From Cepaea nemoralis (lineage: Eukaryota > Mollusca > Gastropoda > Stylommatophora > Helicidae), in NCBI GenBank assembly GCA_014155875.1, contig JACEFZ010028322.1, positions 97,501 to 161,500 of the forward strand: DNA of 64,000 bases, written 5' to 3'. Positions within the stretch are counted from its first letter, which is position 1. The number at the start of each line of letters is the position of its first letter. The translations under genes and the position numbers were made by a program. The notes beneath the pieces are model-generated. The model saw only the letters and a program-made list of their open reading frames with translations, ran no database searches and was not told where the DNA came from. Shown one piece after another: positions 1 through 10,599 of this stretch.

Positions 1-425
1 GTACACAAGACAGAAGGCTGTGGACAGACATGATCACCAACACCACACGGCATGGACTATAAGAAGATTGGCAGTACACAAGACAGAAGGCTGTGGACAG
101 ACATGATCACCAACGCCACACGGCATGGACTATAAGAAGATTGGCAGTACACAAGACAGAAGGTTGTGGACAGACATGATCACCAACGCCACACGGCATG
201 GACTATAAGAAGATTGGCAGTACACGAGACAGAAGGCTGTGGACAGACATGATCACCAACGCCACACGGCATGGGCTATAAGAAGATTGGCAGTACACGA
301 GACAGAAGGTTGTGGACAGACATGATCACCAACGCCACACGGCATGGACTATACGAAGATTGGCAGTACGTGAGATAAGAGACTGCGGACAGACATGATC
401 ACTATTGCCACATGAGGTGCATAAC
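1..425 (+). repeat. 73-bp tandem array derived from a LINE 3' end
   Basis: About 5.7 copies of a 73-bp unit with a few substitutions; the last copy (from about 363) is degenerate. Read on the plus strand each unit contains codons for DMITNATRHG, which matches the RWR..MTA.A.RHGT type C-terminal tail seen in the LINE fragments at 9.2 and 58.4 kb. I infer that a LINE tail was amplified in tandem. The array continues off the left edge of the window. Confidence 0.75.
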
Positions 426-654
426 TGGGTGTGACGAAAGAGGAACAAGGAAAAAGAAGAAGATATGCGTATGCTGTATATTTCCTCTATCAATTGACCA
501 ATCATGCTAATGTAGGCAACTGCAAGGAAGGTAGTTTGCCACTGCTGTCCTTCCTCTCAGTGACCACACAAGTCGGTGACCACAGCCATTGTCTCTATAA
601 ATAGATCCCCTGTCGACCGCCGTCAAATCAACAACTATCTGTCGTCTGCTCCAC

Positions 655-738
655 AGCGGCACCCACCTGATCCACGCCTCTGGTGACCGCGTGAGGAGAC
701 GAACCACGACCGCTCGCGCTGATCGCCATGGCACATGA
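655..738 (+). mobile_element. LINE reverse-transcriptase ORF C-terminal tail fragment
   Basis: Plus-strand codons give LIHASGDRVRRR and end ARADRHGT-stop. This is the same tail as the fragment at 58.2-58.4 kb (ELTHDSGDRVRWR). Only the last 25-30 residues are present, so it is a 5'-truncated dead copy. The flanks 426-654 and 739-1150 hold no gene I recognise. Confidence 0.55.
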
Positions 739-1150
739 TGGTGCTGATATTTCAGCTGGAAGGATTGATCTCATCCTTTAATTTATGCTGAGTGATTTCT
801 ACAGAACGCACCTGACGACATGCAGCGAAAACGCCAGGCAATAAACTGTGCAATCTATTGCCGGTGTCTTCATCATTCAAATTCACTAGGAGAAACCATT
901 GTTTTGAATATGTGAATTGTTCCAAGTGCTCCTTCTGTGGCCGCCTCTACCCGGGAATTCCACAGGGAAGACAAAAAGACATGTCCACATCTATTAGGCA
1001 ACATCCCGGCGGAAGGATGACTCAAGGTCTGTCCCCCTGATCCCAGCCCCTCATTAAATCACAAACTAATTGAGGCGGGCCGCGTGAGTTGTGTGAGAAA
1101 ACACGGGTATTGGGCCCTTGCAGGCATGCGGTTATCCTTTAGCACCCAGG
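739..1150. other. No recognised feature
   Basis: Non-repetitive sequence with only a short 60-codon open frame (858-1040, plus) that has no recognisable motif. I see no splice-flanked Eph segment here, although the transmembrane or kinase exons would be expected on this side of the gene. Confidence 0.4.
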
Positions 1151-1785
1151 CCGCTCCAGTCTTGTTGCTTCCCCTTGTTAACAATGGGCAAATCTTAACT
1201 GCCGCAGTTAACATAATTACGTCCCTTTAAACAGTTCCATCAGCGGTTCTCAGCTTGGGGTAGTTAGTTGCCTCCCCTTGTTAACAATGGGCAAATCGCT
1301 ACTGCAGCAGTTAATATAATTACGTCCGTTTAAACTGTTTCATCAGCGGTTCTCAGCTTGGGGTAGTTAGTGGCCTCCTCTTGTTAACAATGGGCAAATC
1401 TCAACTGCCGCAGTTAACATAATTTAGTCCTTTTTAGCAGTTTCATCAGCGGTTCTCAGCTTGGGGTAGTTAGTTGCCTCCCCTTGTTAACAATGGGCAA
1501 ATCTAAACTGCCACAGTTAACATAATTACGTCCCTTTAGACAGTTTCATCAGCGGTTCTCAGTCTGGGCCAGTTTGTTGTCTCCCCTTGTTAAAAAAAGG
1601 ACAAATCTCAATTGTCGCAGTTAACATAATCACGACCCTTAAAAGTTTCCTCAGCAGTTCTCAGCCTGGGGTAGTTTGTTGCCTCCCATTGTTAACAGTG
1701 CGCAAATTCCAACTGCGCAGTTAACATAATTACGTCCCTTTAAACAGTTCCATCAGCGGTTCTCAGCCTGTGCCCCGGGTAGCAC
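1150..1785. repeat. Approximately 105-bp tandem array, six copies
   Basis: Six imperfect copies marked by TTGTTAACAATGGGCAAATC and CAGCGGTTCTCAGCTTGGGG. Period is about 100-118 bp because of indels. CAGCGGTTCTCA resembles the terminal repeat of some hAT elements, but no 8-bp target duplication or second terminus was found, so the origin is open. Confidence 0.8.
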
Positions 1786-2160
1786 ACAGGCTTACCAACA
1801 AAGATGTTCAGCTGTTGAGGCATGCTGGATACCTGGGAATCCTCAGGTAGACACACTTTGACCTTATCCAGCCCGACGCATCAACGTTCAGGTCGCGTGA
1901 CCACTAAAACGTGCATGCATTCCCTGGAGTGAGCTTGATGTGGAGACGCCCCTCTCCACCTTGTACCGCAGTACCATCTTCAGGGGCCCTTGTTGAGATC
2001 TCCCTGGTCTGTCCAAGGTCAGAAACCGGGACAATGTGCAAGAGCTTCCTATCTGTAGAGAGAAAAGGCCTCGACACCCAACTACGGCCCACTGATTAAT
2101 TAGGTCACACCCGAGGGTTCCGAGGTCATGGCCAGTGTCAGATGTGGACTTGGTCATGCT
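1786..2160. other. No recognised feature
   Basis: Unique sequence between two arrays. Open frames on both strands are under 115 codons and overlap each other; none shows a domain. Confidence 0.4.
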
Positions 2161-2179
2161 ACCACGGTACAACACTATC

Positions 2180-3780
2180 ACCATACCACACAGCGCACCC
2201 ACAACCCATGTCACACAGCACACCCACAACCCATGTCACACCTATGTAAGGTTTGCTTCCCTCTATGTCATACTACGCACCCATGTTATACAGCGTCCCC
2301 TACGACCCATGTCACACAGCGCCCCCTACGACCTACATTACGGTGTCCCCTACTACATATACCATTCATGTCACACAACTCACCCAACCCATCAAATCAC
2401 CCAGGTCACACAACCCACTCAACCACCCATGTCATAAACTCCACCCAACCCTCTATGTCACACAGCGCACCCAACCACCCATGTCACACAGCGCACCCAA
2501 CCACCCATGACAAATAGCCCACCCAAGTGACACAGCACACCCAACCACCCATGTCACACAACTCACCCAAGTCACACAACCCTTCAAATCACCCAGGTCA
2601 CACAACCAACAAACCACCCATGTCACACAACCAACAAACCACCCAGGTCACAAACTCCACCCAACCCTCTATGTCACACAGTGCACCCAACCACCCATGA
2701 CAAATAGCCCACCCAAGTGACACAGCACACCCAACCACCCATGTCACACAACTCATCCAAGTCACACAACCCATCAAATCAACCAGGTCACACAACCCAC
2801 TCAACCACCCATGTCACAAACTCCACCCAACCCTTTATGTCACATAGCCCACCCAACCACCCATGTCACACAACGCACCCAACCACCCATGTCACACAGT
2901 GCACCAACCACCCAAGTCACACAGCACACCCAACCACCCATGTCACACAGCTCACCCAACTACCCATGTCACACAGATCACCCAACCACTCATGTCACAC
3001 AGCTCACCCAACCACCCATGTCACACAACTCACCCAACCACCTATATCACACAGCTCAGCCAACCACCCATGTCACTCAACCACAAATGTCACACAACGC
3101 TCCCAAACAACCATGTCACCCAACGCACCTATGTCACAAAACGCACCCAACCACCAATGTCACACAATGCACCCAACCAACCATGTCACCCAACGCACCC
3201 ATGTCACAAAATGCACCCAACCACCCATGTCACACAACGCACCCAACCACCAATGTCACACAACGCACCCAACCAACCATGTCACCCAACGCACCTATGT
3301 CACAAAACGCACCCAACGCACCTATGTCACATAACGCACCCAACCACCAATGTCACACAATGCACCCAGCCAACCATGTCACCCAACACACCCATGTCAC
3401 AAAACGCACCCAATGTTCCCTTGTAACAAAACGCACCCAACCACCCATGTCACATAATGCACCCAACCAACCATGTCACCCAACGCACCCATGTCACACA
3501 ACTCACCCAACCACCAATGTCTCACAACGCACCCAACCAACCATGTCACCCAACGCAACCATGTCACAAAATGCACCCAACCACCCATGTCACACAACTC
3601 ACCCAACCACCAATGTCACACAACGCACCCAACCAACCATGTACCCCAACGCACCTATGTCACAAAACGCACCCAACAACCCATATCACACAGCGCACCC
3701 AACCAACCATGTCACAAAACGCACCCAGCTACCCATGTCACATAGCGCACCCAACCACCCATGTCACACAGCGCTCTGTC
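2180..3780. repeat. 23-bp-class minisatellite (CCCAACCACCCATGTCACAC type)
   Basis: About 1.6 kb of a variable 23-24 bp unit such as ACCCATGTCACACAACGCAC, with sub-families differing at two or three positions. The unit lacks stops in several frames, giving spurious open frames up to 354 codons (2811-3875) rich in His, Thr, Pro and Gln. Confidence 0.9.
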
Positions 3781-3784
3781 ACAA

Positions 3785-4179
3785 GCATACAATTCGGCCA
3801 GCGGGCAGCTCGCTGACTCGTTCTGATACGATAATTCTACTTTCGTGTCCGAACAGTTGGTCGAGCGCCCTCTAAATCGCCGAGTGTATGCCTTATTGGG
3901 TTTCCGCGCCTGATTACTCTGGCTCGGCCACGACCCAGCTATTGTAGCCGTCAGAGTTCATGATACGCCTATTAGAGGTTTTCTGCCTATTTTCACTAAT
4001 TCTCTGTTTGTGCTGATGCCTCGTTTGCATTTTGTGGCACGGTAATAGCATGTCCATGCGTCCACGGAGAGGGGCTGTAGAATCATAGTGTTTAGTGCCC
4101 GTGTTGATCAGGATCCAGTCACAACATCAGATGGAAGGTGCCTCAGAGAGATTCAGCACAGAATAGGTCCAGCCAGGAG
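3785..4179. other. No recognised feature
   Basis: Unique sequence; no motif, RNA gene or mobile-element terminus recognised. Confidence 0.35.
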
Positions 4180-4250
4180 TCTCCGGTGGCGATCTGGCCG
4201 GACGTTTCTCTACAGTTGCGGAGGTCATGAGTTCGAATTCGTATTGAGAC
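4180..4250 (+). mobile_element. Possible tRNA-derived SINE head
   Basis: GGTGGCGATCTGGCCGG resembles an RNA polymerase III A box, and GAGTTCGAATTC about 45 bases downstream resembles a B box. No tRNA cloverleaf is evident, so a SINE head or chance match is more likely than a tRNA gene. Confidence 0.35.
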
Positions 4251-4354
4251 AAAGTTTGAAAGTTGAGTTGAGTGCGGCCCAGTTACCTCCAGGCTTTCAA
4301 GCGTGCGAAAGGCTCCTGACTTGCTGACAGGATATCTCTATGCTTTAGGGTAAA

Positions 4355-4510
4355 CATGACAGATACAACAATATCACAGGACACCTCATCTTCCTGAAGT
4401 CACAAGGACAGATTAAACAATATCATAGGACACCTCATCTCACTGAGGTGACGAGGACAGGTGAAATAATATCACTGGACACCTTATCTCCATGAGGTCA
4501 CGAGGGCAGA
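4355..4510. repeat. Three-copy tandem repeat of about 57 bp
   Basis: Three copies marked by CAATATCA..GGACACCTCATCT followed by TGA(A/G)GTCAC(A/G)AGGACAG. Divergence between copies suggests an old local duplication. Confidence 0.7.
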
Positions 4511-5700
4511 CACCCCTACATACCAAGGATTTAGGTGAAGACTGAGGCAAACATCTGAGTCTGAGTGGCACCTTGCCGTCATGGCAGACGAAAGTATGTG
4601 GATTGGAATTTGGCCAAAATTCCATCTCACAATGCCTGGGCATGGATTCAGAGAACATGTGTTGCCCATGCAGTATGATCCCTCTCTCGGCCTTGCCTTG
4701 TTTACTCCAGAGGAAAGGATAACCAGTACGTCTGGAACAAGGTAGGCTGCAGATGCTGGCGACTCAGCGTCAAACCTCTAAGAGCCAGAGGCGAGTCTCA
4801 CCTCCAAGAGCAGGAGGTGAGGGATGGCCAGACCCTCACAACCGTGGGACTTGGCTTAGAGGCGTTCAGCCATATCCCGCAGCAGAGGGCCTTGAAGCAA
4901 GTGTCTGGACCTGTATGAGAGCGCACACCTTTCAAACGCAAGTGTCCGGATCAATATAAGCGTGTACTACCGTCACACTCCCTGACTGACTCTGCGGATC
5001 CCGCGACCAGCGAGATATTGCTCGTCTACTGCCCGTATATTGCGAACAAATCTCCCGACCTGACATTGTGCGGATCCTGCGACCAGCGAGAATAGGCCCG
5101 CCGAAGAACGTTTCAACAAAAGAGGTAGAAGTACGGTGCAGCCAGATACCAACCTGGCCAGCACCAGTCCACGACCAGAGCGTGTCTTTGTGCCATGCTA
5201 CCACAGACAATCCTCCTTACACCCAGTGAACCTGTGCGTGAGTGCACGGCTGCAGCAACCCTGAGCTCCAGCCCTACAACAGCCCGGCTCACCAGCTGCA
5301 GGCGAGACAATAGCCGGCTCCTGGTCTCAGCTCGGCCAACAAAGGGCGGCAATCTTGCAGTTTGATTACACCTGGACTAAATCCGGGTCAAGATGGGATC
5401 GCCGGCCCCATTAGTGCTGTCCCAGAAGCCTGATTGTTTTGTCCTGGTGGAGTAGATCTGCACTGTCAACATGCGGAATGGGGGTGGGGTGGGAAGAGAG
5501 AGAGAGAACAGCGGGGTACGTGAGGGTGGAGTGATGTACAACATGGGGAGACTGAAAATGGACTGATGTAGTACAACATATGGAAGGACGCACAGTTGAG
5601 TGTATTGATACATCAACGACCAGATAGACGACGGTATCATTGCAGTACACGGGTTCCCAAGCTGGCGACACACAAGAATACCACTTCTACATTTCACAAG
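4511..5700. other. Mostly unique sequence, no gene recognised
   Basis: Only short open frames. A small duplication is visible: GCGGATCC(C/T)GCGACCAGCGAGA occurs near 4996 and 5080. No exon with plausible splice sites and known protein similarity was found. Confidence 0.4.
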
Positions 5701-5703
5701 ATA

Positions 5704-5768
5704 GTTCCTCTTCTTCTTCTTCTTCTTCTTCTTCTTCTTCTTCTTCTTCTTCTTCTTCTTCTTCTTCC
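5704..5768. repeat. (TTC)n microsatellite
   Basis: About 21 perfect TTC triplets. The translated Ser, Leu or Phe runs are artefacts. Confidence 0.95.
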
Positions 5769-5837
5769 TTTGTTTCTGCTTCTTCCTCTTATCCTGCTTC
5801 TCCTCCTTTCAGCCACAGGTTAGCATACAAACTGCTG

Positions 5838-6120
5838 GCGGGGCGCCGTGGCTGAGAGGTTGCTGTCCTCCAACCTCCCCCAGGTTCATAGGGCGGGGAA
5901 CATGTACAAGAACCACTTACATCTACTGAAATCTACTGACATCACACGCCCCCTGACAACCTGGACATTGAGGTCGGCTGCCTCGTCTTTTCGATTAAAT
6001 GATGAAACTTAGGAGATCCAATGAGCCAGCTGTGCACGTAAAACACTCCTAGCAGTTGAGAATAGCTAAGGGCAGGCCTTAAAGCCGCTACCGTGGCAAA
6101 ATTGTTAGGAAAGGAAATCT
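5838..6120 (+). mobile_element. tRNA-derived SINE copy
   Basis: GCCGTGGCTGAGAGGTTG fits a pol III A box; GGTTCATAG about 33 bases on is a weak B box. The body contains TGTGCACGTAAAACACTCC and GTGGCAAAATTGTTAGGAAA, two blocks I associate with widespread mollusc SINEs. Boundaries are approximate and no target duplication was identified. Confidence 0.55.
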
Positions 6121-6309
6121 AGCCACGGGTAGATACAGCCCCTGACCTTGGATGCAATCTGTCTAGAGGTCGCAGACCTGACACTAATGTATGCCGGTGA
6201 CCTTTGAGGTGTATGATTTGTTGTGACGCGTTTTATCGATAGAGGAAAGACGAGGAATAAGAAGAATCGGAGGAGGAAAGGCAGAGTAGGAGGATGAGAA
6301 GAAAAATAG

Positions 6310-6435
6310 CAGAAGAAGGAGAAGAAGAAGAAGAAGAAGAAGAAGAAGAAGAAGAAGAAGAAGAAGAAGAAGAAGAAGAAGAAGAAGAAGAAGAAGAAGA
6401 AGAAACAATAGTAGTAGTAGTAGTAGTAGTAGTAA

Positions 6436-6501
<66 letters not shown>

Positions 6502-6608
6502 AAGAAGAAGAAGAAGAGAGAAGAAGAAGAAGAAGAAGAAGAAGAAGAAGAAGAAGAAGAAGAAGAAGAAGAAGAAGAAGAAGAAGAAGAAGAAGAAGAA
6601 GAAACAGG
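6310..6608. repeat. Compound trinucleotide array (GAA)n-(TAG)n-(GAA)n
   Basis: (GAA)n about 6318-6404, (TAG)n about 6408-6500, then (AAG)n about 6500-6604, ending in GGA triplets. The tract is purine-rich on the plus strand and could form triplex DNA. Open frames across it are artefacts. Confidence 0.95.
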
Positions 6609-7190
6609 AGGAGGAGGAGAAGAAGCTGTTACACAAAAGTCGATTGACGGTCTGACACATAACTTCTGGCTATAACGTGCCCTATTTCCTCTGCTATACA
6701 TACGACAGACAGACAGACAGGCGGACGGACACCCAAGCTGGACGGTCGTAATTAAGTAAAGAGGACAAGTGACTGTGGGGATGTGAGGCCAGGGGCCCGG
6801 CTGTCAATCATCGATGACAATACTAACAACCATTGGCTGAGACGAATAACTAGGTGACCCACATCTCGGCGCCAGACACTACATAGACCATTTGAACCCC
6901 TGGTCTGAATTAGGTTACAATGTTTGTCACGGGCAAGAAGCAAAGAAGGGGTGTGGGGAGGGAAGGGCATGAGGGAAGGTAGAGAGAAGGAGATAGGAGA
7001 CAAATGAAGAGTAGGGAAGAGGAAGAGACGAGAGGGAGGTTTGGGAAGACCGTGTGTTAACTCTGAATTTCCTGCCATAGACGCGCAGATCCTTGACAGT
7101 CTTGTGTCATGGCACGGAAGGGCACACGAACTGAAAGATGCCGTTGGAGATCGCATGATAAGGAGAAGCATGACCGCCCATGCCAGTCGG
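6609..7190. other. No recognised feature
   Basis: Contains a short (ACAG)n run at about 6700-6722 and A/G-rich sequence near 6930-7040. No gene recognised. Confidence 0.4.
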
Positions 7191-7191
7191 C

Positions 7192-7950
7192 GAGGCACTT
7201 GATGAGAGGCGCAGGCTGAGCCATGTGAGGCGCTTGATGAGAGGCGCAGGCTGAGCCTTGTGAGGCCATGTGAGGCGCTTGATGAGAGGCGCAGGCTGAG
7301 CCATGTGAGGCGCTTGATGAGAGGCGCAGGCTGAGCCATGTGAGGCACTTGATGAGAGGCGCAGGCTGAGCCATGTGAGGCGCTTGATGAGAGGCGCAGG
7401 CTGAGCCATGTGAGGCACTTGATGAGAGACGCAGGTTGAGCCATGTGAGGCACTTGATGAGAGGCGCAGGCTGAGCCATGTGAGGCACTTGATGAGAGGC
7501 GCAGGCTGAGCCATGTGAGGCACTTGATGAGAGGCGCAGGCTGAGCCATGTGAGGCGCTTGATGAGAGGCGCAGGCTGAGCCATGTGAGGCACTTGATGA
7601 GAGGCGCAGGCTGAGCCATGTGAGGCACTTGATGAGAGGCGCAGGCTGAGCCATGCGAGGCACTTGGTGAGAGGCGCAGGCTGAGCCATGTGAGGCGCTT
7701 GGTGAAAGGCGCAGGCTGAGCCATGTGAGGCACTTGATGAGAGGCGCAGGCTGAGCCATGTGAGGCACTTGATGAGAGGCGCAGGCTGAGCCATGTGAGG
7801 CACTTGATGAGAGGCGCAGGCTGAGCCATGTGAGGCGCTTGGTGAAAGGCGCAGGCTGAGCCATGCGAGGCACTTGATGAGAGGCGCAGGCTGAGCCATG
7901 CGAGGAACTTGATGAGAGGCGCAGGCTGAGCCATGCGAGGCGCTTGCAGC
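7192..7950. repeat. 35-bp minisatellite, about 21 copies
   Basis: Unit GAGGC(G/A)CTTGATGAGAGG plus CGCAGGCTGAGCCATGT, 35 bp, highly homogeneous. Because 35 is not a multiple of 3, the three minus-strand frames cycle and all stay open, producing overlapping frames of 275-593 codons. Confidence 0.92.
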
Positions 7951-8084
7951 TGTCGTAATGAGGCTGCTGTAGAAATTGTTCCTCTTTTCCGCTACCAAAG
8001 TGCCATTTCCAAGGGGTGTGTGTTGTAGGTCGCCTTCCCCTCTCCTGGACAAGAATCCAGCGGGGAGTGCGCGACCGGTACTGG

Positions 8085-8355
8085 ATTGACCACGGCGTGT
8101 GGGGAACAGTAGACGGACCACAGGCATAGAACAACGACATGTGTATGTAGGATCGACCACGGCGTGTAGGGACAGGTTGGCAGGAGACGGACCACAGGCT
8201 GGCAGGAGACGGACCACAGGCACAGACCAACCACAGGTGTATGTAGGATTGACCACGGCGTGTAAGGACAGGCTGGCAGGAGACGGACCACAGGCTGGCA
8301 GGAGACGGACCACAGGCTGGCAGGAGACGGACCACAGGCACAGACCAACCACAGG
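8085..8355. repeat. 22-bp tandem repeat inside a larger duplication
   Basis: Copies of CTGGCAGGAGACGGACCACAGG in groups of one to three, interspersed with GACCACGGCGTGTA(A/G)GGACAGG and CAGACCAACCACAGGTGTAT. This is a two-level tandem structure. Confidence 0.85.
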
Positions 8356-8367
8356 TGTATGCAGGAA

Positions 8368-8545
8368 AGTGACACCAATAGACATTCGCCATCCAAGGAC
8401 ACAACATCAATAATAAGACATATGCAGATGGTACAGTATTGACCGCAGACAACGAACAGCATCTGCAACATTTAGTGGACGCTGTTATTGTACAGTGAGC
8501 AACTAGGGGTAGAATTAAATTGTAAGAAGACACAGATTATAGTTA
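8368..8545 (+). mobile_element. LINE reverse transcriptase fragment (upstream half)
   Basis: Plus-strand translation reads KTYADGTVLTADNEQHLQH, the region around the catalytic YADD box of non-LTR reverse transcriptases, with the second Asp changed to Gly. It continues toward a KTQI block just before a C-tract at about 8546. The same LINE resumes at about 8755 after an inserted SINE-like repeat. Confidence 0.65.
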
Positions 8546-8564
8546 CCCCCCCCCCCCCTTGTTT

Positions 8565-8752
8565 TTTGGGCATATCCTATTTACAGGACATCGCTGTCAA
8601 CACCAGCATTTTACTGCTGTTGATGTCTTAGCAAGTTTACGTTCAGTAGATTGCCATTGATTTCTGAACGACCGGTTCCCACACCAACACGTTAAAACCT
8701 AGCGCGACGCGATCTACTGCCAAATCGGTCGCAGCTGTGATTCGAACAAGTG
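8565..8752 (-). mobile_element. SINE-like dispersed repeat, copy A
   Basis: Shares GGCATATCC, TTACAGGACATCGCTGTCAACACCAG-type and GCAAGTTTACGTTCAGTAG blocks with 23832-24020 and, inverted, with 20050-20246. On the minus strand it holds a GCAATGGCAAACTACTGAACG-like block resembling the tails of RTE/BovB-mobilised SINEs. It splits the LINE fragment at 8368-9320, so it is the younger insertion. Confidence 0.55.
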
Positions 8753-8754
8753 AA

Positions 8755-9325
8755 TAGGTACAACTATCTCGAAACAGTCATAACATGTGATGGGAGATGT
8801 CTTGAAGAGATTAAAACAAAAAGTGGCCGTTTGCAAGATGGAACACATGCTCGTCAATAAAACGTTGTTGATTGCAGTGACACAAAGTGTGTTGAGGTGT
8901 TATATAGAACCATGCATCTATATGGACGTGAAACATTGACACTACGCAGACCAGCTGAGATACCTCTAATGGCAGTGAAATGTGGTTTCTAACGAAAATG
9001 CAAAGTACACCATGGACGCACAGAAAAAGCAATGAGCAAGTCTTAGAAGAAACAAATGACAACCGTAAATTGATTCGATAAATTAGTCGTAGACAACCAC
9101 ATTTTCAGGCAAGATATGAGGATAAATAAACATGAAAACTGATTAACAACCGGCAAGACTGATGGGAAAAGAAAAAGGGGAAGGCAGAGAGAGAAACATC
9201 TAGATGGCTTGGCCACATGGCATGGTCGAGACAAGGCCACGGACTTAATTCACCACTCTGATGATAGTGTGAGATGGCGACACATGACCGCCTTCGCTTA
9301 TCGGCGTGACACGTGATGATGATGT
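8755..9325 (+). mobile_element. LINE reverse transcriptase C-terminal fragment
   Basis: Resumes after the SINE-like insertion with VITCDGRCLEEIKTK and the LLIAVTQSVLRC block, then the terminal region with RWLGHMAWSRQGHG and EMATHDRL..SAWH, ending in a GATGATGATG tail. Frameshifts and stops are numerous. It is the 3' part of a non-LTR element of the RTE/Jockey/CR1-like assemblage; the clade cannot be fixed by eye. Confidence 0.7.
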
Positions 9326-9404
9326 CAAACAGATATATGACATTTTTTTCATGTTACTGTACATCCTCTTCTTCAGGTTCCCGGTGTAGAGCAGACATGG
9401 GCGA

Positions 9405-9972
9405 TCACGAGAGGCCAGTCGTCCCTTCGCGGATATTTACACGGAGCCGGTCTTGCTTCAATCACAACTGACCAGTCGTCCCTTCCCGGACATTCAACGG
9501 AGCTGGTGTTGCTTCATCACAACTGACCAGTGTCCCGTCCCGGACATTCACACGGAGCTGGTGTGCTTCCATCACAACTGACCAGTCGTTCCTTCCCGAC
9601 ATTCACCACGGAACTGGTGTTGCTTCCATCACAACTGACCAGTCGTCCCTTCCCGGACATTCACACGGAGCTGGTGTTGCTTCCATCACAACTGACCAGT
9701 CGTCCCGTCCCGGACATTCACACGGAGCTGGTGTTGCTTCCATCACAACTGACCAGTCGTCCCGTCCCGGACATTCACACGGAGCTGGTGTTGCTTCCAT
9801 CACAACTGACCAGTCGTTCCTTCCCGGACATTCACACGGAGCTGGTGTTGCTTCCATCACAACTGACCAGTCGTCCCGTCCCGGACATTCACACGGAGCT
9901 GGTGTTGCTTCCATCACAACTGACCAGTCGTCCCGTCCCGGACATTCACACGGAGCTGGTGTTGCTGCCATC
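9405..9972. repeat. 57-bp minisatellite, about ten copies
   Basis: Unit of 57 bp marked by CTGACCAGTCGTCCCGTCCC and GGACATTCACACGGAGCTGG. It is a multiple of three, so both strands keep open frames (148 and 157 codons). It lies downstream of Eph exon 7 but the translations show no Eph-like or other known motif, so I treat it as intronic. Confidence 0.88.
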
Positions 9973-10009
9973 ATGATGTGCTGCCCGGCAATGTCGGCTG
10001 CCACAGACA

Positions 10010-10362
10010 TGACATGTATACAGACAGGACACAAGTCACAGGACACAAGCCACAGGACACACGTCACAGGACACAAGTCACATGATCACAGGCAGACAGG
10101 ACACAAGTCACCGGATCACCAGCCCACAGACATGGCATGCATACAGACAGCACACAAGTCACCGGATCACCAGCCCACAGACACGGCATACACACAGACA
10201 GGACACAAGTCACAGGACACAAGTCACAGGACACACGTCACACCGCTCACCATGAACATGTACTCCGTCTCCAGCACAAACTCGGTCAGCTCAACACAGA
10301 CACGGCATGCATACAGACAGGACACACATCACAGGACACAATCACAGGACACACGTCACACA
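10010..10362. repeat. ACAGGACACAAGTC-type tandem repeat with a captured exon end
   Basis: Repeats of CACAGGACACA(A/C)GTCACAGG and ACAGACACGGCATGCATACA adjoining the donor of Eph exon 7. At 10245-10290 the array holds a second copy of that exon's last 40 bases plus donor (see findings); the copy-to-original spacing is 118 bp. Confidence 0.85.
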
Positions 10363-10368
10363 GCTCAC

Positions 10369-10577
10369 CATGAACATGTACTCTGTCTCCAGCATGAACT
10401 CAGTCAGCGTCAGGTTCTGGGTGTTGGTGTAGCGGCTGCTGGGCGCCGTGTCCTCGGTGCGCGGGTAGTAGCGGACGTTGAACTGCTGCACCCGTCCCTT
10501 GATGCTGTGTGGCACGTCCCAGCCGATGCTCAGATACTTGGGCCCCATGCTCAGCTTGCGCAATCCGGTCACCTTGC
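10369..10577 (-). CDS. Eph: Eph receptor, second fibronectin III domain exon (exon 7 of those seen)
   Basis: 209-nt exon on the minus strand. The acceptor AG is at 10578-10579 after TTTCAG, and the donor GTGAGC is at 10363-10368. It enters in phase 1 and leaves in phase 0. It encodes GKVTGLRKLSMG, then SIGWDVPHSIKGRVQQFNV and RYYPRTED, ending ETEYMFM. The YLSIGWDVP and QFNVRYY blocks are the B and C strands of a fibronectin III repeat, matching the juxtamembrane FN3 of Eph receptors. These are single-pass receptor tyrosine kinases that bind ephrins on neighbouring cells. The last strand of the domain and everything C-terminal must lie in exons below 10.3 kb; none was recognised down to position 1, so the following intron is over 10 kb or the gene is interrupted. 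Confidence 0.88.
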
Positions 10578-10599
10578 CTGAAAGTGTGTTCACCACACA

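Noticed and set aside
2128..3875. His/Thr/Pro-rich frames up to 354 codons
   Set aside because: Translation of the CCCATGTCACAC minisatellite; frames overlap each other.
6752..8533. Minus-strand 593- and 442-codon frames with HGSACASHQVP-type repeats
   Set aside because: The 35-bp unit cycles through all frames without a stop; overlapping frames are equally open, and there are no splice sites or non-repeat domain.
9530..10076. 19-residue repeat frames on both strands (TELVLLPSQLTSRPVPDIH and the antisense), next to Eph exon 7
   Set aside because: The period is 57 bp, so openness is trivial. Neither translation resembles an Eph segment or any known domain.
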